DNA of 64,000 nucleotides from NCBI GenBank assembly GCA_937949555.1, contig CALEDV010000013.1, positions 1 to 64,000 on the forward strand, read 5' to 3'. The translations under genes were made by a program, and so were the position numbers. A model generated the notes under the pieces. It was not told where the DNA came from. It saw only the letters and a program-made list of their open reading frames with translations, and ran no database searches. Shown piece after piece: positions 1-9,364 of this stretch. Origin of the DNA: an uncultured bacterium (GTDB lineage: Bacteria > Nitrospirota > Thermodesulfovibrionia > Thermodesulfovibrionales > Dissulfurispiraceae). Every line of letters starts with the position of its first letter. Position 1 is the stretch's first letter.

Positions 1-134
1 CTATGGACAGGCGATTTGAGGCTATGGATAGACGTATTGACGCATTAGACCAAAAGTTCACTAAGTTTTTTTTATGGATAATAGGCATCCAGGTTTCCAT
101 CCTCTTGGCTATAATAGCCTCAATATTGAGATAA
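1..134 (+). pseudogene. 3' fragment of a heptad-repeat coiled-coil/TM protein, truncated by the window edge; near-identical copy of the end of the 327-671 gene
   Basis: Bases 1-163 match 538-700 with about one mismatch (ataata vs atcata), including the same stop codon and downstream sequence. It may be intact to the left of the window. Confidence 0.8.
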
Positions 135-326
135 GGCTGCCTTTTAGCCTGTCCCCTTTTTGGGTCCTTCGTTGATTTTGTAATCAGCATTTGCTACACT
201 TTTTAGCACTTGTGAAACCATGCAGACCAGTATTAATGTGTGAATGGAATTGGCAGTGTCCTTTTATGTGCAGAGGTATTAGAGGTCTTGGCTTAAAAAT
301 GTCATAAAAGAGAGTGGGAGGTAGCA

Positions 327-671
327 ATGGCTGTGACAATGGAAGAAAGGGTTGCATACCTGGAGGGCAAGGTAGAAGAACACACCATGATGTGGTCTGA
401 TCTAAAGGACATGATGATAAATCATGATTCAAAGATGATAGCCTTTGAGCAGAGGATCGACAGGAGATTTGAGGCTATAGACAGGAGATTTGAGGCTATC
501 GACAAGAGATTTGAGGCTATCGACAGGAGATTTGAGTCTATGGACAGGCGATTTGAGGCTATGGATAGACGTATTGACGCATTAGACCAAAAGTTCACTA
601 AGTTTTTTTTATGGATAATAGGCATCCAGGTTTCCATCCTCTTGGCTATCATAGCCTCAATATTGAGATAA
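327..671 (+). CDS. Small coiled-coil protein with RRFEAID heptad repeats and a C-terminal transmembrane helix
   Basis: 114-aa ORF with repeats of R-R-F-E-A-I-D and a hydrophobic C-terminus (FFLWIIGIQVSILLAIIASIL). Confidence 0.75.
   Translation: MAVTMEERVAYLEGKVEEHTMMWSDLKDMMINHDSKMIAFEQRIDRRFEAIDRRFEAIDKRFEAIDRRFESMDRRFEAMDRRIDALDQKFTKFFLWIIGIQVSILLAIIASILR
450..585 (+). repeat. 21-bp in-frame tandem repeats encoding (D[RK]RFEA[IM])n
   Basis: Repeated 'gacaggagatttgaggctatc' units visible in the sequence. Confidence 0.8.
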
Positions 672-833
672 GGCTGCCTTTTAGCCTGTCCCCTTTTTGG
701 TTACAGCTTTTATAGCCCTAAGCCTTTGGCTGATCTCCTTTGTATAATAGGGAAAAAAGGCAAGAAGGTTTTACAGGGGCCTATTAAGTCTCAAAAAGGA
801 CAAGTTTTTTAAGTATACATCGAGGTTGAGGTT

Positions 834-1581
834 ATGAAGATGAAGAAGCCCCCCATAGGCATTAGCAACTTGAAAGAGATAATCAAGGATGGTTACGTCT
901 ATGTAGATAAGACCAAATATGTCTATGAGTTGGCCACCACAGGCAAGTATTACTTTCTGTCCAGACCAAGGAGGTTTGGAAAGTCCTTGTTTGTAGATAC
1001 CCTGAAGGAGGCCTTTGAGGGAAATAAGGAACTATTTAATGGATTGTACATCTATGACAAGTGGGACTGGTCAATAAGGTATCCGGTGATACACATAGGT
1101 TTTGCAGAGGGTGTACTCAAGACAAAAGAGGACTTTCACAAGAGGATAATCGATATATTCAGGATAAATCAAGAGAGACTTGGCATAGAATGCAGAGACA
1201 TAGAGGATGTGCCTTCGTGCTTCATAGAGTTGATAAGAAAGGCAAGGGAGAGCTATGGCCAGAATGTAGTAATCCTCATAGACGAGTATGACAAGCCCCT
1301 ATTGGACAACATCACCGATTGCCTCATTGGGGTTAGAGCTCATACCAGAGGATGTAACAAACATAGGGCAGTGTGACCTTACGGTGAGGTATGGAGATAG
1401 GGTGTATCTCTTTGAGTTTAAGGTGATTGAGGGTGAGGAGGCCACAGGGGAGGCAATCAAGCATTTGCTTGAAAGGGACTATGCGGCCAAATACAGGGAT
1501 GGCAAGGCAGAGGTAGTGCAGATGGGTATAGAGTTTTCAAGGGCCAAGCGTCAGATAGTGGGCTGGGATGTGGTGGGGTAG
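834..1581 (+). pseudogene. AAA-ATPase-like / PD-(D/E)XK nuclease-type protein (DUF1703-like), internally deleted and frameshifted
   Basis: N-terminal ORF 834-1376 (GISNLKEIIKDGYVYVDKTKYVYEL, SRPRRFGKSLFVDTL, ILIDEYDKPLLD) and C-terminal ORF 1288-1581 (DLTVRYGDRVYLFEFKV) are in different frames, and the middle of the family is missing. Confidence 0.8.
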
Positions 1582-1586
1582 ATAAA

Positions 1587-1785
1587 CTCATCTTCTTTTC
1601 TCAAAAATCCCATGAGTCCTTGTCATATAACTATATATTGGCATTTTTATATTTCTAATGTAGCCTTAAATATTTTAATAATCCTTGACAATAAAAAGGT
1701 TGTCATTACAGCCATGGGGGCAAAGAATAAGACAAAAAGCACCCTGCCTCTACCTCTGGAAGTACAGCAGTATAAGGGAAATACC
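1587..1785 (+). mobile_element. 5' remnant of an IS element (upstream region plus first ~23 codons of the transposase)
   Basis: Aligns by eye with 63713-63911 (ctcatctt..tttctcaaaaat...ccttgtcatataact...; aagaataagacaaaaa.cacc...ctggaa.t.cagcagtataagg). Similarity stops abruptly after 'QQYKGN'. Confidence 0.7.
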
Positions 1786-1988
1786 AAGTTAGCCCCAAAT
1801 CCTTACAGCTCAAGCATCTTAAGCATGTCATAAAAAATAAAATGGGTTTATAGAGAGCAATAAGAAGGGCGATGGTCTCATTGGTGTTTTTTATTTTGTT
1901 ATGTCTAAAAAAGAACGAAATATTTTTTCTTTCTGTGATAACATAATGCGTTTTGCTTTTTTTAAGTCAGAGGTATAAGAGGTATACT

Positions 1989-2606
1989 ATGTTGAGATTC
2001 ATGGTTGTTGTCATAGCGCTTTTATTCAGTCCTCTAATTGTAATGTCCCAAGACAATCAAGTTGAGAGGCTGCAAGTTTTTTACAGCGCCCTTAAGGATG
2101 CTGAGGGTTCTTTTATACAGAAAAATCGAATAAGGGAATTGGGCAAGACCATTGCATATAAGGGCTATTTCTACTTGAAACACGATAAAATGCACTTAGA
2201 ATACAGGGGTGATAATCCCCACAGGATATACATCTCCGAGGCAACCTTGATTGTTTACAATGAAAAAAACAAGACAGCCTACAAAATGTCCTTTGATGAA
2301 AGACAGTATGGTCAGACACCTGTTGCTCTTCTCAGAGGACTTGCAGACATAAAGAAGGATTTCCAGATAAAGAAAGAAGGAGAGGATCGGTTTATATTAA
2401 AACCTGCTAAAGGAATACCCAATGTTGAAAGGTTCGAACTGAGACTTTCTAAAGATGAGGGTTTCCCAGTGGAGTCTTTGGTAATGGTTGACAGCGCCGG
2501 CAACAGTACGGAGATAACTTTTAAGAATGTCAAGTTTAATCAGGGTGTGAGTGAGAGGGTGTTTAAATTTATCCCTCCGCAGGGCACCACCATAGTTGAA
2601 AACTAA
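1989..2606 (+). CDS. lolA: LolA-like outer-membrane lipoprotein carrier protein
   Basis: Signal peptide, then GSFIQKNRIRELGKTIAYKGYFYLKHDKMHLEYRGDNPHRIYIS and the ELRLSKDEGFPVESLVMVDSAGNSTEITFKNVKFN motif typical of LolA. Start chosen at the internal Met before the signal peptide. Confidence 0.8.
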   Translation: MLRFMVVVIALLFSPLIVMSQDNQVERLQVFYSALKDAEGSFIQKNRIRELGKTIAYKGYFYLKHDKMHLEYRGDNPHRIYISEATLIVYNEKNKTAYKMSFDERQYGQTPVALLRGLADIKKDFQIKKEGEDRFILKPAKGIPNVERFELRLSKDEGFPVESLVMVDSAGNSTEITFKNVKFNQGVSERVFKFIPPQGTTIVEN

Positions 2607-2622
2607 CAGGAGGTTTGAGATT

Positions 2623-5232
2623 TTGGAAGATAAGTATTGCCCGAAAGATATTGAACAGAAGTGGCAGCGCTATTGGTTTGAAAAGGGGCTTTATCAAAGA
2701 GAGGAAGATACATCAAAGGAGAAGTTTTACTGCCTTGAGATGTTTCCATACCCCTCAGGCAAGATACATATGGGGCATGTAAGAAACTATGCCATAGGCG
2801 ATGTAGTGGCTCGCTATAAAAGGATGAAGGGCTACGAGGTATTGCACCCCATGGGATGGGATGCCTTTGGAATGCCTGCTGAGAATGCTGCAATTAAAAA
2901 TGGTGTGCATCCTGCAAGGTGGACCTATGAAAATATAAATGTTATGAAATCGCAACTGAACCGTTTAGGATTAAGCTATGATTGGCAAAGGGAGATTGCC
3001 TCGTGCAGTCCCGAATATTACCGCTGGAACCAGTGGCTGTTTCTTGAATTTTATAAGAGAGGTTTGGCCTATAAGAAAAGGTCTTTTGTAAACTGGTGTC
3101 CTGCCTGTGCTACAGTGCTTGCAAACGAACAGGTAATTGACGAGGGCTGTTGGAGATGCAACGAAAGGGTGGTAAAAAAGGAGCTTGAGCAGTGGTTCTT
3201 TAAGATAAGCAAATATGCTGAACAACTGCTTGAGGGCTGCGATAGATTGCAGGGATGGCCAGACAGGGTAGTTGCTATGCAGAAAAATTGGATTGGTAGG
3301 AGTATTGGGTTGGAGGTTGATTTCCCAATAAAGGGGATGGATAGGACTATAAGGATATTTACGACCCGTGCCGACACCCTTTATGGGGCTACCTTTGTTT
3401 GCATTGCCCCTACCCATCCTATGTCTGAGATTCTGGCAGGGGGAAGTCCAGACCTTAGGGTTGCCATTGAGAGTTATGGAAAGGAGGAGGAAAAGTTTGG
3501 TTTCTTCACAGGGCGTTATGCGATAAATCCTGTGAATGATAAAGAGATTCCAATATACATAGCAAATTTTGTACTGATGGAGTATGGCACAGGGGCAATT
3601 ATGTCGGTGCCTGCCCATGATCAAAGGGACTTTGACTTTGCGAAGAAATACCAATTGCCTATTAAGGTTGTGATTGTTCCAGAGGGTGATTCAGCAGCAG
3701 GGAAGGATTACATACTTGAGAAGGCTTATGAGGAAGAGGGCGTGCTGGTCGAATCTGGGCAATTCAGCGGACTCAAGAGTGATAGGGCAAGGGATGAGAT
3801 TGCTCAGTACCTTACAAAAAAGGGCCTTGGCACTTTTAGTGTTAACTATAGACTCAGGGACTGGGGTATTTCAAGGCAACGTTATTGGGGGACACCCATA
3901 CCTGTTATTTATTGTGAGCGCTGTGGAGTAGTGCCTGTGCCCTATTCTGAGTTGCCTGTTATCCTCCCTGAAGAGGTCAAATTTACTGGAGTAGGGGGAT
4001 CGCCCCTTCTAGAAGCTAAGGAATTCATTTGCACTGATTGTCCGCAGTGCGGCTCAAGGGCAAGGCGCGAAACAGACACCATGGATACCTTTGTGGATTC
4101 CTCCTGGTATTTTATAGCCTATTGTCTTGAGGAAAGCCAGAGAAGGGCATCTTTGGATAAAGATATGGGATATAGAATTGATTTCCAGAGTGCCTTTGAC
4201 AAGGCTAAGGTTGAGATAGACCGTTGGATGCCTGTGGATCAATATATAGGCGGCATTGAACATGCGGTATTGCATCTTCTTTATTCAAGGTTTTTCACGA
4301 AGGCATTGAGAGATATGGGATTGATTAGTATTGACGAACCCTTTAAAAATCTTTTGACACAGGGCATGGTATGCAAGGAGACCTGGAGGTGTACTGAGCA
4401 TGGATGGCTTTTCCCAGAGGAGGTCAAAGACCATAGGTGTATCCATTGTGGAAGCCATGCTGAAAAGGGCAGGGTTGAGAAGATGTCTAAATCAAAGAAA
4501 AATGTGGTTGACCCTAACATCCTTATTGAGAAGTATGGGGCCGATACGATCCGATTGTTCTCGCTCTTTGCAGCCCCTCCAGAGAAGGACCTTGAGTGGT
4601 CCCATCAGGGTGTGGAAGGTGCCTTCAGATTTTTAAACAAGGTCTGGACAATAGTTCATAAATACATATCTAAAAGAGGACCAAAGGAGGTTCTATTAAA
4701 CTGTTCAAAGGAAATTGATGTAGTCGCCTCAGAAGACAGGCGCACAAGGATACTGAGAAAAACCCACCAGAGTATAAAGAAAGTCAGCGGTGATATAGAG
4801 AGGGATTTCCATTTCAATACAGCAATAGCCTCTATGATGGAGCTTGTTAATGAACTCTCTGTCTTTGAGTCAGAGACAGAGGAAGACTTGCAGGTCCTTA
4901 GCACATCCATTGAAAACCTGCTACTCATGCTTTGTCCCTTCGCCCCTCATATAGCAGAGGAGTTGTGGGAGGCAATTGGCAAGGATAGATCAATTTCCCT
5001 TTATCCCTGGCCCTCATGGGATGAAGAACTTGCCAGGGAAGAGGATATAGAGCTTGTAGTGCAGGTTAATGGCAAACTCAGAGGAAAGATGGTGGTGCCC
5101 AGGGGAACTGAGGATGAGCAATTAAAGATGCTTGCACTGCAGGATCAGAAGGTCAAGGGATTTATTGAAGGTAAGACTGTAAAGAAGGTTATAGTGGTTG
5201 CAGGACGATTAGTAAATATCGTGGTGTCATGA
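2623..5232 (+). CDS. leuS: Leucyl-tRNA synthetase
   Basis: HMGH motif (PSGKIHMGHVRNYAIGDVVARYKRMKGYEVLHPMGWDAFGMPAENAA) and KMSKSKKN. AGGAGG at 2608-2613 precedes TTG 2623; the ORF track start at 2596 is also TTG. Confidence 0.97.
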   Translation: MEDKYCPKDIEQKWQRYWFEKGLYQREEDTSKEKFYCLEMFPYPSGKIHMGHVRNYAIGDVVARYKRMKGYEVLHPMGWDAFGMPAENAAIKNGVHPARWTYENINVMKSQLNRLGLSYDWQREIASCSPEYYRWNQWLFLEFYKRGLAYKKRSFVNWCPACATVLANEQVIDEGCWRCNERVVKKELEQWFFKISKYAEQLLEGCDRLQGWPDRVVAMQKNWIGRSIGLEVDFPIKGMDRTIRIFTTRADTLYGATFVCIAPTHPMSEILAGGSPDLRVAIESYGKEEEKFGFFTGRYAINPVNDKEIPIYIANFVLMEYGTGAIMSVPAHDQRDFDFAKKYQLPIKVVIVPEGDSAAGKDYILEKAYEEEGVLVESGQFSGLKSDRARDEIAQYLTKKGLGTFSVNYRLRDWGISRQRYWGTPIPVIYCERCGVVPVPYSELPVILPEEVKFTGVGGSPLLEAKEFICTDCPQCGSRARRETDTMDTFVDSSWYFIAYCLEESQRRASLDKDMGYRIDFQSAFDKAKVEIDRWMPVDQYIGGIEHAVLHLLYSRFFTKALRDMGLISIDEPFKNLLTQGMVCKETWRCTEHGWLFPEEVKDHRCIHCGSHAEKGRVEKMSKSKKNVVDPNILIEKYGADTIRLFSLFAAPPEKDLEWSHQGVEGAFRFLNKVWTIVHKYISKRGPKEVLLNCSKEIDVVASEDRRTRILRKTHQSIKKVSGDIERDFHFNTAIASMMELVNELSVFESETEEDLQVLSTSIENLLLMLCPFAPHIAEELWEAIGKDRSISLYPWPSWDEELAREEDIELVVQVNGKLRGKMVVPRGTEDEQLKMLALQDQKVKGFIEGKTVKKVIVVAGRLVNIVVS

Positions 5233-5744
5233 AGTTCAGGACTCTATTCTTTACCCTTTTGATTTTTTCGCTGATCCTTTCCGGCTGTGGTTATAGGATA
5301 CAAACAAAGAAGGATCTGCCCTTTGAGTCTATTGCTATAGGGGAGATAAAAAATCTTACCTACGAACCAAGACTTCAAGACAGGCTGATGCAGTCCCTTG
5401 CAGAGGTGCTTATGTCTTATGGGTTTTATTTATCTAATGATGCTAAATATAGGATAGACGGAGATATAACCCGATTTAGCCTTAGGGTGTTGTCAGAGAT
5501 TAGTCTAACTGCCTCAGAATATGAGGTGGATATAGCAGGCACTTTTACAGTAACCAACAGGGAAACTGGCAAGACATACCCTGTAAAAATATTACGACCC
5601 TTCTCTACCCATTTCACTACAAAGGACAAGCTCGTTGAGGTGCTCAGCCAGAAAGAATCTTATACCAAGAGGGCGCTCAATGAACTGTCCCAAGAGATAG
5701 CACGATATATTATTTATGATTTGCCTGAGAAGCAGGGGCAGTAA
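5229..5744 (+). CDS. lptE: LPS-assembly lipoprotein LptE-like
   Basis: Lipobox LSGCGY, then PFESIAIGEIKNLTYEPRLQDRLMQSLAEVLMSYGF. Located between leuS and holA. Confidence 0.8.
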   Translation: MKFRTLFFTLLIFSLILSGCGYRIQTKKDLPFESIAIGEIKNLTYEPRLQDRLMQSLAEVLMSYGFYLSNDAKYRIDGDITRFSLRVLSEISLTASEYEVDIAGTFTVTNRETGKTYPVKILRPFSTHFTTKDKLVEVLSQKESYTKRALNELSQEIARYIIYDLPEKQGQ

Positions 5745-5770
5745 TAAAAACATATTGGAGAGGTCATTAG

Positions 5771-6646
5771 GTGAAGGAATTCAACAGAGAGATTCAAAGT
5801 GGATTTAAGGGCTCCTGCTATTGCATCTTATCTGCAGATGAGTTTCTAATAAGTGATGCAGCCCAGTCAATTAAAGCGGCTATCAATCTTAACGAATACT
5901 CTATCGAAGAGTTTGATCTGCTGAATTCTGACAGCGTTATAACCGTTGAGGCGCTTATAGAAATGTTGAATACGATGCCCTTTATGGGCACAAGAAAGGC
6001 GATATTTGTTAGGCACAGCGAAAAATTCCACAAAAAAGACATAGCTCGACTTGAAGACTATGCCTCTAATCCCTGCCCAGCATCTCTTTTGGTTTTGTTT
6101 GCGGAGATGGGCGATTCAAGGAAGGCTAATTCTCTTGCTATCAAGGGATTTAGAGAGATAGCGCTTTCCCTCAACGCAAGGGATATAAAGGAGTGGATCA
6201 ATAGCAAAGCCCAGCAAAGGGGCTATAGATTTACAAGGGATGCCCTTGAATATCTCTTTGATATTGCGGGAGACAACCCTGGATTGCTGCATTCTGAGGT
6301 CAACAAGTTTGCTGCGCTCAATAAAGATACTGTTGATATACAGGATGTCAGCGGACTTGTTTATGCAGGTGCTGAATATGGTGTGTTTAATCTGATAGGT
6401 AGCCTTAAAAAGGGAGATGTCAAAGAGACAATAAAAGGGTTACAAAGGCTTCAAGGCGCTGTGGAACCCTATCAAATTATAGGTGCCCTTTGCTGGGATT
6501 ATGTTGTAAAGGGCCCAAGAACAGGGGAGCAAAATAGGCTTATCGATACACTGAGGATATTGCATGAGTCAGACCTTTTAATAAAAAGGGCAGCCCTATG
6601 TTCCATCGAAATGACGATTCTTAAGTTGTTAAAGGTGATAAGGTAG
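5771..6646 (+). CDS. holA: DNA polymerase III delta subunit
   Basis: HolA-like features (MPFMGTRKAIFVRHSEKF, GDNPGLLHSEVNKFAAL) and position after lptE. Confidence 0.85.
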   Translation: MKEFNREIQSGFKGSCYCILSADEFLISDAAQSIKAAINLNEYSIEEFDLLNSDSVITVEALIEMLNTMPFMGTRKAIFVRHSEKFHKKDIARLEDYASNPCPASLLVLFAEMGDSRKANSLAIKGFREIALSLNARDIKEWINSKAQQRGYRFTRDALEYLFDIAGDNPGLLHSEVNKFAALNKDTVDIQDVSGLVYAGAEYGVFNLIGSLKKGDVKETIKGLQRLQGAVEPYQIIGALCWDYVVKGPRTGEQNRLIDTLRILHESDLLIKRAALCSIEMTILKLLKVIR

Positions 6647-6701
6647 GTGTTTTAATCTCCCCTTAACCCTCAGTGAACACAGGGGCGGTAATACTTATCA
6701 G

Positions 6702-6995
6702 TTAAGAGGCAAGTGCCTTGTTTGTTTTTTTTGTTACCCTTGATATCTTTCTTGAGGCAGTGTTTTTATGGATAACTCCCTTTGAGGCAGCGTTGCTGAT
6801 TACAGAGATAGCCTCTTTTAGTCCCTTTTCTATTGCCTCTTTGTCCTTTCCCGCATAAAGGGATTCAAGTTTTTTTATAAAGGTTTTGACCTTGGACTTA
6901 ACAGCCATATTGCGAAGTTCGTGTTTAGCAGCCTGTCTTGCCCTCTTTAGCACTGAGAGTTTCTTTTTCTTTTTTGTAATGGTCTTTGTTGCCAA
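6702..6995 (-). CDS. rpsT: 30S ribosomal protein S20
   Basis: KRARQAAKHELRNMAVKSKVKTFIKKLES...GVIHKNTASRKISRVTKKTNKA. AGGAGG precedes a TTG start at 6995, so the ORF track start is too far upstream. Confidence 0.95.
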   Translation of the reverse strand: MATKTITKKKKKLSVLKRARQAAKHELRNMAVKSKVKTFIKKLESLYAGKDKEAIEKGLKEAISVISNAASKGVIHKNTASRKISRVTKKTNKALAS

Positions 6996-7087
6996 ATCAA
7001 AGCCTCCTGATGTAATTAGTATTTTTGAAGATGTAGATTTTATCAGAGATATTATCATAAAATCAATAAAATATGGGTCTCCCCAAG

Positions 7088-7288
7088 ATTGCCGATAGAA
7101 AACTGTAAGAGCAAGAGGGCATGCCTGAAAGCCTTTATACTGCCACAGGGTTTATTAAAAAGGGCCATAACTCATTCAGTCGCCAAGGGGTGATTAGCTT
7201 GGCACTATCTGTGAATGTCCAGAGGTCTCGTAAAAAGGGGTGGCAATAAAGCCTTTTCAGCACACACCCTCTTACTCCTATCGGCAAT
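7088..7288. mobile_element. MITE-like element, copy 1 (~201 bp, ~55-60 bp imperfect terminal inverted repeats)
   Basis: Ends ATTGCCGATAG.../...CTATCGGCAAT. The arm 'agagggcatgcctgaaagcctttatactgccac' pairs with 'gtggcaataaagccttttcagcacacaccctct'. A second copy lies at 14692-14902 in the opposite orientation. Confidence 0.85.
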
Positions 7289-7348
7289 TTAGGGGGGTCT
7301 AAAGGTAAAAAGGACACACCAAATACAGATAACTAAAGCAAGTCAACT

Positions 7349-8584
7349 ATGGAAACCCTTAGAAAATTAGAGATACTCTCAGCGGCGGCAAAATATGATG
7401 TATCCTGCTCCTCCAGTGGCAGCAACAGGCAGTCCTCTAAGGGATTAGGGAATGCCTATAGAGCGGGAATATGTCACAGTTGGTCGGAGGATGGCAGGTG
7501 TATCTCTCTGCTGAAGGTCCTGTTTACAAACTACTGTATATATGATTGCATCTATTGTGCAAACAGAAAAGGAAATGACATTCAGAGGGCTTCTTTTACC
7601 CCTGAGGAGCTGATAGATCTCACTGTTTCTTTCTATAGGAGAAACTATATTGAGGGATTGTTCCTTAGTTCTGCTGTTATGAAGTCCCCTGACTTTACAA
7701 TGGAAATGCTCCTGAGGGTGGTTAGAAAACTCAGGATTGAGGGTGGATTTAATGGATATATACATTTAAAGGCGATACCTGGAGCTGATAAATCCCTTAT
7801 ATATGCTGCAGGTTTATATGTAGATAGGATGAGCATGAATATAGAACTACCCTCAGAGAAAAGCCTCTCCTTGCTCGCATCGGATAAGGATTATGTCGGT
7901 ATTGTTAATAATATAGCCTTTATCGGTGATAGGGTTGCCAGCCATAGGGCAGAGCGTAAAAAGTCAATCAAGGCACCTTCTTTTGTGCCTGCAGGACAGA
8001 GTACCCAGTTGATCGTTGGTGCCTCCCCTGAGAGCGACCTGCAGATCCTAAGGCAGAGTGAGGTGTTTTATCGTAACTATGATATGAAGAGGGTTTATTA
8101 CTCAGCCTATTGTCATGTTAATCAGGATTCCAGATTACCAGCGCTCACAAAGCCTCCCCTTAGGAGGGAACATAGACTTTATCAGGCTGATTGGTTGTTG
8201 CGTTATTATGGTTTTACTGCCGAAGAGATCCTTAAAGACTCAGACCCTTACTTAGATGAAGAGTTAGACCCAAAGGTAACTTGGGCATTAAGGAATCCCC
8301 ATCTCTTTCCTGTGGAGGTCAACAGGGCTGACTACGACACATTACTCAGGGTGCCAGGTATAGGAATAAAATCTGCAAAAAGGATAATCCTCGCTAGAAG
8401 ATTTTCCTCCCTTAGCCCGGAGAGCCTCAGGAGACTGGGTGTAGTTATGAAGAGGGCAAGATATTTTATACTTTGCGGCGGTAAGTTATGCTTACAGGAG
8501 CATGAAAGGAAAGGGGATTTTAAAGCCTCCCTTAATCAGACCAGAGATATGTCAGATAGTGTAAAACCCTTAAGTCTATTCTGA
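7349..8584 (+). CDS. Radical SAM protein with C-terminal helix-hairpin-helix (putative DNA modification/repair radical SAM family)
   Basis: CxxxCxxC (TNYCIYDCIYCANR) and HhH (VNRADYDTLLRVPGIGIKSAKRIILARR). Confidence 0.9.
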   Translation: METLRKLEILSAAAKYDVSCSSSGSNRQSSKGLGNAYRAGICHSWSEDGRCISLLKVLFTNYCIYDCIYCANRKGNDIQRASFTPEELIDLTVSFYRRNYIEGLFLSSAVMKSPDFTMEMLLRVVRKLRIEGGFNGYIHLKAIPGADKSLIYAAGLYVDRMSMNIELPSEKSLSLLASDKDYVGIVNNIAFIGDRVASHRAERKKSIKAPSFVPAGQSTQLIVGASPESDLQILRQSEVFYRNYDMKRVYYSAYCHVNQDSRLPALTKPPLRREHRLYQADWLLRYYGFTAEEILKDSDPYLDEELDPKVTWALRNPHLFPVEVNRADYDTLLRVPGIGIKSAKRIILARRFSSLSPESLRRLGVVMKRARYFILCGGKLCLQEHERKGDFKASLNQTRDMSDSVKPLSLF

Positions 8585-8617
8585 GGATTAAAAAAGAGGA
8601 TACGATTTTTTTCAGGG

Positions 8618-9364
8618 ATGATAATATTATATGACGCAACCTTTGAGGGGTTTATATCTTCCCTAAGATACGGGGTGCTTAATAATATAGAGCCTGATGA
8701 TATTCTATCCTCGCAGGAGTATTATCCCTCCCTTTATGATAAAACTGTTAGCATTACAACCTCTGAGGGTAATGAGCTTGAGGAATTCATCTCCTATATT
8801 ATCAATAGGCTTTCAAAAGAAACAGTTAATAGGATGTTGCTTTGTTTTCTCTCAGAGCAGAGGGGGTTTCAAAGGGCCTTTTATCTATATCTGAAAGAGG
8901 GGCTGCGAGGCGGCAGATTTAGGTTGCAGAATTTAGCAAACCCTCATGTATCAAGGGTCAATGAGATATGCATGAAAGTAAGGAGGGAATGTCATAGGTT
9001 TTACGGGCTTGTTCGTTTCCAGAGGACGGAAGTGGGTATCTATTATGCTGTCTTTGAGCCTGACCACAATATTATAACCCTGATAGCCCCACACTTTTCA
9101 AAGAGAATGAGGGATCAGGATTGGATAATCCACGACAAAAAAAGGGAGATAGCGATCTTCTATAGGGCTGAAACAGCACAGTTAGAACAAGTTTCTGTCT
9201 CTATACAGGAGCAGGGAAAATATCTCTCTGAGAAGGAGTTTTTGGTGCAGGAGATGTGGAGGTCCTATTTCAAGAATATTACGATAGAATATAGAAAAAA
9301 TCCAAAGCTGCAGAAGCGATTTATGCCCTCCCGATACTGGAAGTATCTTACCGAGAAGACTTAG
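8618..9364 (+). CDS. DUF4130-like probable DNA metabolism protein
   Basis: YDATFEGFISSLRYGV N-terminus, ...FYRAET..., and adjacency to the radical SAM/HhH protein, a known family pairing. Confidence 0.85.
   Translation: MIILYDATFEGFISSLRYGVLNNIEPDDILSSQEYYPSLYDKTVSITTSEGNELEEFISYIINRLSKETVNRMLLCFLSEQRGFQRAFYLYLKEGLRGGRFRLQNLANPHVSRVNEICMKVRRECHRFYGLVRFQRTEVGIYYAVFEPDHNIITLIAPHFSKRMRDQDWIIHDKKREIAIFYRAETAQLEQVSVSIQEQGKYLSEKEFLVQEMWRSYFKNITIEYRKNPKLQKRFMPSRYWKYLTEKT

Noticed and set aside
422-652. Minus-strand Ser/Leu repeat protein
   Set aside because: Generated by the 21-bp repeats of the plus-strand coiled-coil gene being open in several frames.
2971-3654. 227-aa minus-strand ORF
   Set aside because: Shadow ORF entirely inside leuS, which is coded convincingly on the plus strand.
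7135-7317. 60-aa minus-strand ORF upstream of the radical SAM gene
   Set aside because: Lies within MITE-like copy 1; no coding evidence.
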